Notes under the pieces: generated by a model
Databases searched by the model: none
Told to the model about the DNA's origin: nothing
What the model saw: only the letters and a program-made list of their open reading frames with translations
DNA from: Proteles cristata cristata
Taxonomy: Eukaryota > Chordata > Mammalia > Carnivora > Hyaenidae
Direction: 5' to 3'
DNA: 64,000 bases
Assembly (NCBI GenBank): GCA_017311185.1
Contig: JAESUZ010000334.1
Coordinates: forward strand, 521,501-585,500
Translations under genes and position numbers: made by a program
Shown: piece by piece, positions 44,515 through 56,280 of the stretch
Position numbering within the stretch: position 1 is the first letter of the stretch
Layout of the letters: every line of letters starts with the position of its first letter

Positions 44515-44660
44515 TTTGTCCCAGCTCCTGAGCCGCTTTTTTCATTTTCCATGCCTCAGTTTTTTTCATCTGCAAAATGGAACTAGTGACATGTCCTTCC
44601 TGAGTATAAGATTTATAAGGAACAAGTAAAATCATGGGTGTGAACAGGCTTTATCAATTA
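44515..44660 (+). mobile_element. MIR SINE fragment
   Basis: CTCCTGAGCCGCTTTTTTCATTTTCCATGCCTCAGTTTTTTTCATCTGCAAAATGGAACTAGTGAC follows the MIR core. Confidence 0.7.
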
Positions 44661-45240
44661 TAAGATGCTGAAAATGTGAAGGCGAAGGGAGAAAGGAAGT
44701 AAGTAAGGATTTCGACTTCTTGGATGCCGCTCCTGCTGTGGGCATGTGCCTTTGCGCCCACACATGCCCGCCTCCCTGGCTCCGTTCGCCGTGACTCATC
44801 CAGCTCAGGTCGTGAGCAGGAGGACACTGCGCATGACAAGGCCAGCGTGCGTCCCAGATACGTACGAAGATGCCAGAGCTGCTGCACAAGTACACCTGCC
44901 CTAGAGGCTGGCAGGTAGTACCCACTCTGAGCCTGAGATTAAGCTGCTTTGACATTTTTAGGGAAAGAAAGGCACACTTAGATAATGGGAGAACTCTCAT
45001 GCTTCAGACCCCACCAGCTGGGAGCAGAGCAGTCACCAGGAGAGGGGTGGATGCCATTTGCTTTTGAACTTGCTTTTTAAAGCACACTGGGAGTATAAAA
45101 GAAGAAAACTCTCTTAAAAACAAGTCCTTTCGTATTGTCCTTTTCTCTAATTGCAAAATTAATATATACTTGTTGCAAAAATTTTTTAAATGAGAAAGCT
45201 TGTATTTGCATCCCCCGGCTTCCTATTCCCCAGAGGTCAG

Positions 45241-45570
45241 TGTTGTACACAGAGACTTAGTTCTTGTGTAATGAATTGCCACAAACTCAGTATTTGTCAT
45301 TTTAAAATGACAAACATTTGTTATCTTACAGTTTCCATGTGAGGCTTAGCTGGATCCTCTGCTCGAGGGCTCACAAGGGTGCAAAGTGTTGGCTGGGGCT
45401 GGGGTCTCATTTGGGGCTCAGGCCCCTCTTCCCTGCTCATGTGGCAGAATTTCCTTGCAACTATAGGACTCATGGATGCTTGATATTCTTTGAGAACAAC
45501 AGCAGAACCTCTCTGATCTCAGTGAAGACTGAGACCCTCTTTTAAGAGGCTTGCCTAAGTAGGCCAGGCC
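45241..45570. mobile_element. Interspersed repeat, probably LTR- or DNA-element-derived
   Basis: ATGAATTGCCACAAACTCAGTATTTGTCATTTTAAAATGACAAACATTTGTTATCTTACAGTTTCC...GCTTAGCTGGATCCTCTGCTCGAGGGCTCACAAGG recalls a common mammalian repeat that I can recognise but not name confidently. Confidence 0.5.
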
Positions 45571-45624
45571 CATCCAGAAGAATTTCGCTGTTAATTAACT
45601 CAAACACACACTATCACGTTACTA

Positions 45625-46800
45625 TTTACATTAGCACTCCCTTCCAAAGAAATACTAGGTGTAAACCTGACAAAATTTAAACAAGATCTGTATGAGGAAA
45701 ATTACAAAACTGTTGAGCCAAATATATGGAAAGTTATCCCATGTTCATGGATAGATTCATTTTGTCATGATGATAGTTCTTCCCAACTTCATCTATAAAA
45801 TTCAATGCAATCCCAATCAAAATTCCAGGAAGTTATTTTGTGGATATTGACAAACTCGTTCTAAAGTTTATATGGAGAGGCAAAAGATTCAGAATAGCCA
45901 ACTGGAATTGAAGAAAAAGAACAAAGGCACAGGACTGATACTACCTGACTTTAAGACTTGCTATAAATCTACAGTAATCACAAAAGTGTGGCAGTGAAAA
46001 AAAAAAAAAAATCAACAAATATGTCATTGGAATAGAATAGACAACCCAACAGTAGACCCACATAACTATAGTCATCTGTTCTTTGACAATGTCAAAGGCA
46101 GTACAAAACAAAGATTTATCTTTTCAACAAAATGATACTGGAACAACTGGACATCCATATGTGAAAAAATGAAGCTAGACATAGACTTTACACCCTTCAC
46201 AAAAATTAACTCAAAATGGATCACATACCTAACTGTAAAACACAAAATTATAAAACTCCTAGAAGATAACATAGTAGAAAACCTAGATGTCCTTGGGTGT
46301 GGTGGAGCCTTTAAAAACATAACACCAAAGGCACAGTCCATGAAAGAAATAATCAATAAACTGGGCTTAACTAAAATTAGAAAATTCTGCTCCAAGGGGT
46401 ACCTGGGTGATTGAGCATCCAACTCTTGATTTTGTCTCAGGTCATGATCTCATAGTTTGTGGGATCAAGCCCTGAATTGGGTTCTGTGCTGACAGTGGGC
46501 AGCCTGCTTGGGATTCTCTCTCTCTCCCTCTCTCTCTGCCCCTCTTGCTATAAATAAATAAATAAATAAACAAACAAATAAATAAATAACTTTACAAAAA
46601 TAAAATTAAATTAAAAAATAAAAACTTCTGCTCTGAAAAAGACCATGTCAGAAGAATTAGAAGACAAGCCATAGACTGAGAGAAAGTATTTGCAAAAGAT
46701 ATACCTGATAAATGACTCTTATCCAACATATACTAAGAACTCCTTTAAAACTCGATCACAAGAAAAGAAATAACTTGATTTAAAAGTGGAGTAGGTGAAA
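45625..46800 (+). mobile_element. LINE-1 ORF2 fragment, plus, split by a SINE
   Basis: GTAAACCTGACAAAATTTAAACAAGATCTGTATGAGGAAAATTACAAAAC, CCCAATCAAAATTCCAGGAAGTTATTTTGTGG and GGCACAGTCCATGAAAGAAATAATCAATAAACTGGGC are L1 ORF2. It resumes after the SINE at about 46622 with TTCTGCTCTGAAAAAGACCATGTCAG. Stops throughout; inactive. Confidence 0.88.
46396..46621 (+). mobile_element. Carnivore SINE, older copy, inserted in L1
   Basis: GGGGTACCTGGGTGATTGAGCATCC to a long (AAAT)n/(AAAC)n tail. Flanks AAAATTCTGCTCC and AAAACTTCTGCTC mark the target duplication. Confidence 0.9.
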
Positions 46801-49639
46801 ATGCTATACTTTCCACTAAATTTTGCTATAGACCGAAGACTACCTTAAAAAATTGAGTTTATTCAAGTTTTGACTTTAAGACAAATCTATCTGGGTGTGT
46901 ATGTCCAAGTCCAGTGTTTTCACTGAAGATTAGCTGCCATGTAGGAAATCCAGTCCACAGCTCAGCACAGGGGAAAGGGACCTGAGGCATGGAGATAGCT
47001 AGTGCCTCCTTACACCCCATGGAACTCAGCAAAGGGCCCGTCACACATGTGGGCTCAGCCCCTGCCAATAATATACTTTCAGAGCCCCTCAGGGTCCCAC
47101 CCTGGGAAACATTTGATAGATGCCTGTCTTTTGGCGGCCCCAGATCCATATGTGCTCCTGGCCAGAGAAGGGGGAGGGAGGGGCTGGGACATTATGGGTC
47201 AGATGAACAGAGAAAGGCCATGGTGTGGAAAGAGGAAAGTGGTGTAGGCTGAACCAGGAGCAGAGTGGGAGGTGGGATGGATAGAAGGAGGGAAGGTGGA
47301 TGGGAATAAAGAGAGAAAATTCAGGAATCTCTTCTCATGTTTTGAAGAAAATGTCATGTCAGGCAGGACTTGATAATTACTGTCATTGGTGGGATGTTTC
47401 AGAGCAAGAGAACCAAATAATTATGATGTCATCAGCTCAGTGCCTTTCTCCAAGTCAGCAACCAGTCATCAATGTATATGGTTTAAGTGTCCTTGGGAGC
47501 CTCCTGTGCATTAGTCACACCTTGGGTTGCACAGCAGAGCCCTTTGTGGAGCAGAAGTTTCTTCCTCGTGTAGTCATGACAATCAGATAGGACTTCCCAG
47601 GGATATAGATGGACCTTGGGAGGTGCCAGCAGTACCTAAGTTGCTCCAATCAAACTATAGCAAAAGATTTTTGTTGGATGAATGAGGAAGGAGAAGCTCC
47701 CTCTCCTTCTGGATATGGATGTGCAAGCAAAGCTTTTGTAAAAGCTGGTGGCATTCATCTCGTAACCCTGAGAATAGCCAGCCTTCAAACAAAGTGAATA
47801 CAGTCAAAGACAGAATGGAGAGACAGACACGAATAGCTAGTATTGTTTAAACACTAGCTCTAACTGATCCTGAAGCCAGAACTCGTCTGGATTTTTTTTT
47901 TTTATTTATTGAAAGAGTCAATGGGCTCTTAAACCACTTTAGGTTGCAAATTTCAGCATCATCATTACCAAATTCATACGAGGAAATGTAATCATTACAT
48001 GAAACTTAAAAGCTGAGATTGGATGAATGGAAGCTAGCACCAGACAGGATTTGGGGTTGATGTGTTGGTATTCTTGGTTTGCAAATGTAAAACAGGTCTT
48101 TAACAGTGATCTATGGTTCCTCGGGATACAGACCATGTAGCACATGTAGGTACAGACCATGTACCAAGGCTGTAGTATTGGGGGCTTACAAAGGAATAGT
48201 TAGACACCCAGGTGGGCTGGATGCTTCTTGCAGCTTTCCGTGGGGTCCTGTGAGGAGACAAATTTAGGGCTGAGGGAGACCCCTCTGAAAGCAGAAAGCA
48301 AGAGAGAAAATGTAACTTTGCTAAAGGAGGACTTTCCTGCCCTTTTAGCAAAATTTAGACTTCTATCCTTAAAGAGCCCAAAGCCCAGGAATCTGGAGCT
48401 TTTCAGAACTGGAGGAGCCAGATTCTCTTTAAAATGCTTCCTAAGCCGTTAGTGGGAGCCAAAACAGGGAACAGGAAGCACAGCAAAAGAGAAAATCCAA
48501 CTGGGTCCTGTGCTTCCTTTTCTTGGACTCAGACATGGCTGGGGACAAAGTAAATGTCATAGCCATGGCCACTGGGGCATCTTGAAGCCAGGCAGCCACG
48601 CTGATTGTCCACACTTGATCTTGGAGCAGGTTGTGCGGGGCGGGATGGGAGGGGAGGGGATTAGATGGGTGTGAGCCTGCGCCTGGGCAGGCAGAAAATA
48701 GAGTAAGCCCACTCGAAGAATCTAGAAGGACAAGAAAGACTTCAAACAGTAAAATCCAGTGGCCAGGAAATAATCCCTGACCACTTGGGCATACAATACC
48801 GTCCAAAGCTGCCTGTGACAATGAACACCGCTCTCACTGATCAAACTGAAAATTTGGGTTCAGGGTATTCCCTGGAATACTCAGGCGTGGTGTGAAGGTC
48901 CAGCATCGAGGTGAATGCTAGGTGCATGCTGGGAGAGAGGAGGTGTGGCTGCAAGCAGGGGGAGAAAGCATGCAGGTAGTGGCTGGAAGGCCAAGGGAAA
49001 GACAGCGTGGGCAGCAGAAGGTGTGGCCAATGAGGGGTCTGCAAAGAGATGGCCCAGCAAGAAGACACAGTTGTCCCTTTGACGTGGGTCTGGGGAGGGA
49101 TGGGGCGGAGGGGGACACTAGATGAACTGCTACCCGTGCAGGGCCACTGTCCCAGGCAATACTCGCTGGGGGCTTCAGTGCCCCGGAGCACAAGATGTTG
49201 ACCACTAGGGGAGCGCGACCAAAGGGCATGAGGGCAAAGTCCTTTCCCTCTGAGCCTTGCCCCATTCGCTGCCATGCCTGCCCGTCTCCCTGGTGACCAC
49301 CCAGCCAGGACCTTAACAAAAACCACTTTCAAGCAAAAAAGTATACAGATCTCAAATATACAAAAGCATTCATGCATGTCTATAAATTACACCAAATATT
49401 TCCAGTCATGGATGCGGGGTAACGACAGACAGAGCAGATGAAGAGAAAGCCAAAAAAAACCCATCATACATATATACACACACACATATATATATATTCC
49501 TATGGACGTGCCTACAAATAATCTGCACATTTCCACCTGTGAAAAGCCTCCAGGCTTCTTAAAGCCATCAGACACCTCCACCCCATCCCACCCTCCCATG
49601 GAAACACAGTTTGGAGAGGCAGTGAGAAAGGAAGTTGTT
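46801..49639. other. Unassigned intergenic sequence
   Basis: About 2.8 kb. The stretch 46850-48100 has the feel of an old retroelement internal region, but I cannot name it. 48100-49600 is unique-looking. A short (CA/TA)n lies at about 49470-49497. No gene is recognised. Confidence 0.35.
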
Positions 49640-50266
49640 TGGGGCTAAGGAAGAAAGCGAGGCTGAGAATCAGGTAGTGCCGTCTCTGCCACATTGGAGT
49701 TCTATCTTCTATTGTGGATTCCATGCGTCCAAAATCAAATTCATCATCATCCCCTCTAGGCTTCTCCAGGGCCGTATCTCCCAGGCACCATGCCAGATAC
49801 TCTGGTTCCTCCCCCATTTGCCAAAGTGCCCTTTGAAAATCCAAGTTTTTGGTGGCACCCCAACTCTGAAGCCTTCAATGGCTCTCTGCTGCACCCTGAG
49901 TCAAGCTTAAGGCCCTCGGTGTTGCTCTCAAGACCCACTGAGCCTTGGCTCCCAATCAGCGTGCAATTGCTGGCTCCCTGGTCTTTGCCTGCATATCCTT
50001 CCTGAACCTCTCTGCCAGGTGCCTGGCTGATTCCCCTTCAACCAGTGACACTGAGCCTTACCTCCATAAGCCTTTGCCCCATCCCCAAGGCATACGGTGC
50101 TTCTCCCAGGTTCCCGGCTCCTCTTTGACTTGGGGGGATTGTTGATAACATGTCTGTCTGTCACCCTCTCTAGACAATGAGCTATTTTGTGGGCAGACAC
50201 CCTCCATTTTGTCTTTGTGTCCTTAGCACCCAAAATAAGACCTGGAGAAAGTTTGAGGAGTGAAGG
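49640..50266 (+). mobile_element. LINE L2 3' end, plus
   Basis: GAAGCCTTCAATGGCTCTCTGCTGCACCCTGAGTCAAGCTTAAGGCCC, TCTCTAGACAATGAGCTATTTTGTGGGCAGACA, CTTTGTGTCCTTAGCACCC and AGTTTGAGGAGTGAAGG follow the L2 3' region. The canonical TGAA tail merges into the adjacent GGAT array. Confidence 0.8.
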
Positions 50267-50806
50267 AATGGAGGGATGGATGGATGGATGGATGGATGGA
50301 TGGATGGATGGAGGGAGAGATGGAGGGGGAGGGAGGGATGAATGGATGGATGGATGGATGGAGGGAGGGAGGGAGGGAGGGAGGGAAGGATGGAGGATGG
50401 AGGGATGGAGGGAGGGAGGGAGGGAGGGATGGATGGATGGATGGATGGATGATGGATGGATGGATGGATGATGGATGGATGGATGGATGATGGATGGATG
50501 GATGGATGGATGGATGGATGGATGGAGGGGGGGAGGGATGGGATGGAGGGATGGATGGAGGGAGGGAGGGAGGGAGGGATGGATGGATGGATGGATGGAT
50601 GGATGGATGATGGATGGATGGATGGATGGATGATGGATGGATGGATGGATGGATGATGGATGGATGGATGGATGGATGGATGGATGATGGATGGATGGAT
50701 CGATCGATCGATCGATGGATCGATGGACCGATGGATGCTGAATGGATGGGTAGGTAGTTAGATAGGTGATGGATGGGTGTATGGATGGTTGGATGATGCA
50801 TGGATA
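50267..50806. repeat. Large GGAT/GGGA tetranucleotide satellite (about 540 bp)
   Basis: Dominated by GGAT, with GGGA blocks (for example 50360-50385, 50410-50428), frequent ATGATGG phase shifts and a self-complementary (ATCG)n block at about 50699-50725. Long open frames coding His-Pro-Ser-Ile or Trp-Met-Asp-Gly repeats are translation artefacts. Confidence 0.97.
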
Positions 50807-51354
50807 GATGCCAAAGGCTCTGATTTTGAAGGACTTTGCAGGTAGAGGAAATAGAAAGTACATAAAGAAGAGAATACTTGGCTACATGGCATGTGGAAGG
50901 TGTTCCACAATGAAGAAAAACCCTAGGCTCCTTGACACATTCTCTGGCAGGAGAATCACCAGGAGGGTAGCCTGGGAGATGAACAGGAGGCCACCAGCCC
51001 GGCAGGCAGGGCCTGATTCCCAAAGTGACTCTTTGATTAAGCGGCTCTGTGATCTTGGACACACAGCTAAGATTTCTCACTGGTATAGTTAGACTGAGTG
51101 AACCAGCATGGCCTTCTTTGCTCTGAAATGCTGACTGTAGAGTGCTCCACAAGGGGACAGGTTATGGTTGGCTTGTGGACTGAACCACCCAGGCACCCCT
51201 GCCTGCCGACTTTCCTGTCTCACTTCCTTTCCCCTCACCCTTGCTTGCCCGGAATTGCAACATCTTCTTCCTTCCCCAAAAACTCTTGCCGCAGGCTCTG
51301 CTTTTCTGGAGAATCTAGGCTAAAGCAGAGCTATTCCTAGACAGAGCTAAAGCT
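50807..51354. other. Intergenic sequence with a weak MIR trace
   Basis: GATTAAGCGGCTCTGTGATCTTGGACACACAGCTAAGATTTCTCACTGG at about 51033 is MIR-like. No gene is recognised. Confidence 0.4.
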
Positions 51355-52050
51355 GGGTGTCTTATAATTCAACTCCACTCTGACACTATCAGCCTGGGGA
51401 GAGCGCCAGATCCCACTGGGTATGGGCTCAGCCCCACAAGACGGCTGGCCACCTACCACCACAGATGCCAGCCACAAGTCGAGGGCATCACCTGTGCTTC
51501 TGGCTAATAGATTAGAGGGTCCCATGCCCCCCTCTTTGGGGTTAGTTAATTTGTTAGAGTGACACACAAAACTCAGAGAAATATTTTACTCACCAGATGA
51601 CCAGATTATAAAAGGATATGGCTCAGGAACAGCCAAATGGAAGAGTTGCACAGGGTCAGGTATGGGTAAAGGGCTAGAAGTGTCCATGTCCTCTGCAAGT
51701 GCACTGCTCTCCTAGCCCTACGTGGGCCTCAACCCGGAAGTACTCCAAACCCTCTCCTTCTGGGCTGTTACGGAGTTTCATTACATAGGCACAGATGATG
51801 AACTCATTGGCCATTGCTAACTGAACTCCATCTCCAGCCCCTCTCCCTTCCCAGAGGTCTCGTAGGAGTAAAAGCACCAACCCTGGAATCCCAAGGTTGG
51901 TTTTCCTGGCAAACCAGCCCTCGTCCTTAGGTGTTTTCCAAAAGTCACCCCATTAACATAACAGGACGCCTGTCTTGCTCTCATCATTTATGAAATTCTA
52001 AGGTTTGGGGGAGCTCGATGCCAAGAATGAGTCAAAGACCAAAGAGATAA
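51355..52050 (-). mobile_element. ERV-type solo LTR, minus orientation
   Basis: In reverse complement it carries the same ordered landmarks as 30122-30880: TGGCCAATGAGTTCATCATCTGTGCCTATGTAATGAAACTCC, then a CTGTTCCTGAGCCATATCCTTTTATAA region, then ACACTCTAACAAATTAACTAACCCC, then GACAGTGTCAGAGT. No adjacent internal retroviral coding region is visible. Confidence 0.72.
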
Positions 52051-53832
52051 GTGACCTTATTTCGAAGGAGGATCTTTGCAGGTGTCATCAGTTGAAGGTG
52101 AACTATGAATGACGCTGTACAGTTACCCAGTAGAACTGGTGTCCCTGTAAGGCTCGTGTCTCCATTCCTATCCCCACCTATCAGTACAGGAGGGTGGGGA
52201 CTCCTCTCTTCCATACAGAAGCGTATGGCTTCTGACATCAGTTCCTCCCCTTCCTCCGTCCCAGTCATTTAACCAGTCTGATCGGTATGCTGGTCTATCA
52301 GCTGGATGTATCAGAATAGAAACTACATCATAAGGTGTGAGACACACAGGAGACGATGAATGTAAGAATTCCCAAAACCCAAAGGTGTTGCAGAGCACAC
52401 CCCGACCTATGGCCGCGGTAACCTAGCTGTGTGTGACCATCTCCGGCATCTCAAAGTTGGGACATAACCCTGGTGACACGTGCATCTCAGTCCCCTGACA
52501 CCACAACCTTCTCAGGAATTCATACAGAGCTTCTAAGGTTATCTTCCCCTTGTTTTCCCTTGTACGAAATAACTGCAGAGATAAAAGCACCTGGTAACAA
52601 ATAACCCCTCTTACCCACAGAAAGTTCTCTTGACTCAAGAGAAACAGTGTGAAATGTCCTGCCTAAAGCTGGCATCGGTGCGTGTGGGTATGGACCGGTC
52701 CATTATCGAACAACCTTCCGTAGGTCATCAGGCATCTGTCGGCACACGTGCTGAAATCAAACATGCAAGAGACATCAGAGACATCAGCCCAGCTAAACAC
52801 CACCTGCGTCTTCATTTTACGAGATGGCTTTTTAATCCCTCCAAGTTGGGAGGAAATGTGCTTCCTCGACACCGAGTACTTCTTGAGAGACGGCTCTTGC
52901 AGGGAGAGTGGAATCCACCCTCCCGTCCCAGCCCCTTGCTTTGACAGGTGTTAATTACACCCTTGATCAGAGAGAAACATCTGCAGCTTCAGCATGGAGG
53001 GAGGCAGCAATTTTCAGTTCAGTAGGCAGTGGGTGGGGAATTGCTGGAGTCTTGCCGGCCACGTGGGCACCGTCACCAAGAGCCACCATCCCTACGGCTC
53101 CCCACCCTCAACAGTCAGGCTCCCCTCATGTCTCTGGAGTGCCCGGGAGTGCTGAGGGGCAGCCCACAGGAGGAAGCCCCCAGCCTCTCCAGTTTGCCTA
53201 CTCCTCATACGTTAGCCTTCGTTCTCTTTCCACCAGAAGGGTCAGGTCTATCCAATTGCTACCCTGCACAGTCCTCGACTGGCCATCTTGAAAGTCTTTC
53301 CATAGGTTTGTGGCATTCTCATTTGGTGACAATAGTAGCCCTGAGTTGATGTGCCCTTTGTCTATCCCGCTTGACATGTATAATGCTCAGATATCCCCCC
53401 CCCCCGAAATATTTATGTGTTTGATTGCAGGGTGCTGCCCAGCCCCCAAGACCTCCTGGTGATATTGTTCAACAAGCTGCATAGAGGCTGCACTACTTTT
53501 TTCTAATTTGGAGACAAAAGATCTCATTCCAAAGTACATCTGGCCCTGAAGAATCATCAGCTTATACTCAGGTGATATTGGACACCTGCCTTGACTCTCT
53601 CTACGTGGACTCACGTGAACAGCAACAGACAAACAAGAGAGCATCCTGAGAGCCTTCCCAATGTCCCTACATGAGCCATTTCCACCCATGCATTGTTCCT
53701 TGTGAGTAAGGATAAGGTGGGCACCTCTGGCCACATCTCTTATTTGTTGTACCAGTTCCTCACTGGGGACTCAGTTTCCCCCTTGATCAAGTGAGAGACT
53801 TGAGTGCTCTTGGGTTCTGAAATACCAACTAT
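52051..53832. other. Intergenic sequence, nothing firm
   Basis: About 1.8 kb unique-looking. A C9 homopolymer run lies near 53397-53405. No gene is recognised. Confidence 0.45.
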
Positions 53833-53848
53833 GAATCCCAGTGTTACA

Positions 53849-54063
53849 GGGGCACCTGGCTGGCTCATTCGGTTAAGCGGCCGACTTTGGCTCAGATCGT
53901 GATCTCACAGTTCGTGAGTTTGAGCCCCATGTGCTGATAGCTCAGAGCCTGGAGCCTGCTTCAGATTCTGTCTCCCTCTCTCTCTGCCCCTCCCCTGCTC
54001 TGTCTCTCGTTCTCTCTCAAAAATAAATACACATTAAAAAGTAAATTAAATAAATGTTAAATA
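53849..54063 (+). mobile_element. Felid SINE at the edge of a MaLR LTR, 15-bp target-site duplication
   Basis: GGGGCACCTGGCTGGCTCATTCGG to AAATAAATGTTAAATA. AATCCCAGTGTTACA (53834-53848) and AATCCCAGTGTTATA (54064-54078) differ by one base. Confidence 0.95.
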
Positions 54064-54070
54064 AATCCCA

Positions 54071-54434
54071 GTGTTATAGATTGAATACCTGTGTCCTCTC
54101 CAAATTTATATGTTGATGCCTTACCGGCCAGCGTGCCTATATTTGGAGATGGAACCTCAAGGAAGTAATTCAGGTTAAATGAAGTCCTGGGCGTGATCAG
54201 TAGGATTGGTGTCCTTGTGAGAAGAGATAGCAGAGAGACACCTCTTCCCACATCTCAGCCACATAAGCACACTTGGTGAAGGCAGCCATCCATAAGCCAA
54301 GAAGAGGGATCTCAGAGGAACCAAATCGGCTGCCCCTTGATCTTGGATGTCTGGCCTTCAGATCTGTGAGAAACACATTTCTGCTGTTGCAGCTCCCTTG
54401 CATTTTGTTATTGCAGCGCGAGCAGACCAAGGCA
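54071..54434 (+). mobile_element. MaLR-type solo LTR (MLT1-like)
   Basis: GTTATAGATTGAATACCTGTGTCCTCTCC, GGATTGGTGTCCTTGTGAGAAGAGATAGCAGAGAGAC, CCTTGATCTTGGATGTCTGGCC and TTGCAGCGCGAGCAGACCAAGGCA in MaLR order. Confidence 0.85.
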
Positions 54435-54989
54435 GAGGGTAATTAGTCTGGTTTCACAGATGAGAAAAGTAAGTTCCGAAAGGGGACATCGAGTGTTGAA
54501 GGTTGAGTGGGAAATGAATGAGCCGCAGCGGGAAAAGAACACTCTTCAGCTGGAAGGTCAGGGGCACGGAGGGGGAGAGAGGCTGGCATGTTCAGAGCAC
54601 GAGGCAGTGCCCAGGGGACAGGACTTGGGGCGTCATCCTAAAGCAACCATATGCCTTAAAAATGGGGGTGTATGGTCTGGCATGAATCTGTAAATGAGCC
54701 TAAATCTGGGAAATCCAAGATAGAATGTAGCTTGCATGCCGGGAGTGGGCGGCACACCTCATACACCTCGGTCCTGAGGATGTCAGTGGGATCTACCCTG
54801 GACAGCAATACCTGAGGTTCTCTGCACTTGAACATACTGTTATGGAGACACCAAAGGAATAGGGATAGCTCGGTACCCCAAGTTGGGCTCCCCTGTTTAT
54901 AGCTAATCTCTCTGCCATGGTAACTGGCTATATCACGTCCTTTTCCTCGTCCTTTATGCTGTTTTCTGTGTTTACCCCAACTTCTTCTA
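54435..54989. other. Intergenic sequence with a MIR trace
   Basis: GGTTTCACAGATGAGAAAAGTAAGTTCCGAAAGG near 54453 is an antisense MIR core. Otherwise unassigned. Confidence 0.45.
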
Positions 54990-55191
54990 TTTTTTTTTAA
55001 TGTTTATTTTCTAAGAGAGAGAGAAAGAGACAGAGCATGAGTGGGGGAGGGGCAGAGAGAGAAGGAGACACAGAATCCGAAGCAGGCTCCAGGCTCTGTG
55101 CTGACAGCTCAGCGGGGCTCAAACCCACGAACTGCGAGATCATGACCCGAGCTGAAGTGGGACACTCAACCGACTGAGCCCCCCAGGCGCC
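54990..55191 (-). mobile_element. Carnivore SINE, minus
   Basis: Tail TTTTTTTTAATGTTTATTTTCTAAGAGAGAG, body GCGGGGCTCAAACCCACGAACTGCGAGATCATGACC, head GAGCCCCCCAGGCGCCTC. Confidence 0.93.
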
Positions 55192-55734
55192 TCTTTCCAC
55201 AGCTTCTTAATCTCAAGAAGATCCACAGGGAACATCCTCGGGGCCCAAACTGAAATCTGCTGGAGAGAAGTTTCCGGTATCTTCCGCTGGACCCTCCTTC
55301 CATTGGCCAACTGTCACGTTCCCAATGGCCTTGTCTTTTTCTGCCCTTGAATAAAATGTCTGTCTGTAAGGATAACCCCCCTCCCATACAAATTGGCACC
55401 TCTTATTTCGCTGGGGAGCCACAGCCAGAATCTTGATCTGGGCTTTAGAAGAAAAATGACATCTGGGCTGATTCTTGACAAGCCTTCCCCATTACAAGAA
55501 GTCCTTTACAGGATAATTGCTGACTTTTTCCCATTGTCAACCACCCCCACCACTCCCCAAGCAGCTGGGCTTTAAAACCAGCCACCGACTGCCTCCCCAG
55601 GGTTGGCTCCTTAACCATTCCATCGCCAGTGACATCACACGTGTGCGCGCACGTGTATATGCATACGCGGGTGTATGCATACATGCACACTCGAGCACGC
55701 ACTCTCAAACCGCAAATATTAATTGCAAATATTA
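55192..55734. other. Intergenic sequence, nothing firm
   Basis: A short alternating ACACGTGTGCGCGCACGTGTATATGCATACG tract lies at about 55636-55667. No gene is recognised. Confidence 0.45.
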
Positions 55735-55905
55735 ATTGAACCCTGTGTACAAGGCAGTGGAGGCCTGATAAGGGTCAACGCCTGCCCTCAAGCCAGGAGA
55801 GTCCTCTTGGAGAGGGAGTGTGTAAATATGCGAAAAACTAATTTGCAAAGCAAGAGTTAAATCATGGAAGAGGTAATCCCTCAGACAGATAGCTTCATCT
55901 TTAAT
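55735..55905 (-). mobile_element. LINE L2 fragment, minus
   Basis: TTGAACCCTGTGTACAAGGCAGTGG...CAACGCCTGCCCTCAAGCCAGGAGAGTCCTCTTGGAGAGGGAGTGTGTAAAT resembles an antisense L2 3' end. Confidence 0.5.
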
Positions 55906-56280
55906 GAACCTGTCACCCCACAAACCCATTGGATCCCACAACAGCTCTGAGAAGCACTCGAGGCTAAAAAGGCAAAGGTAATGGAGCAGTGAAGGAAGGA
56001 TGAGGGGTTACACTAGGGGATTCTTAGCAGCGAGAAGGATGATCGGCTTCCGGAAGCCATCAGCAGGAACAAACATTTCATTTGAAGTTGTGGCAGCCGT
56101 CTGTGCCGAATAAACAGCTTAACAAATAGACCTTGATTTTGATGGTTTTTAAATGGGAGCGATGGTGATTTACCCAGCATCTAACTTTTGTAAAAAATCA
56201 GCCATTTGAGTTCTGGAGCACTCTGCTCCCCATCTCCTGGGGTGCATGGACTTTTTATTTTACTTTTTAAAACAGAAGTT
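55906..56280. other. Unique AT-rich stretch, candidate noncoding element
   Basis: No interspersed repeat recognised. 56040-56215 is treated as a finding. Confidence 0.4.

Noticed and set aside
50267..50806. CRISPR-like array
   Set aside because: Units are 4 bases with no unique spacers. This is a mammalian microsatellite.
49928..51152. Two roughly 310-codon minus-strand frames rich in His-Pro-Ser-Ile repeats
   Set aside because: They are translations of the GGAT satellite. A tetranucleotide array without stop codons reads open in several frames.
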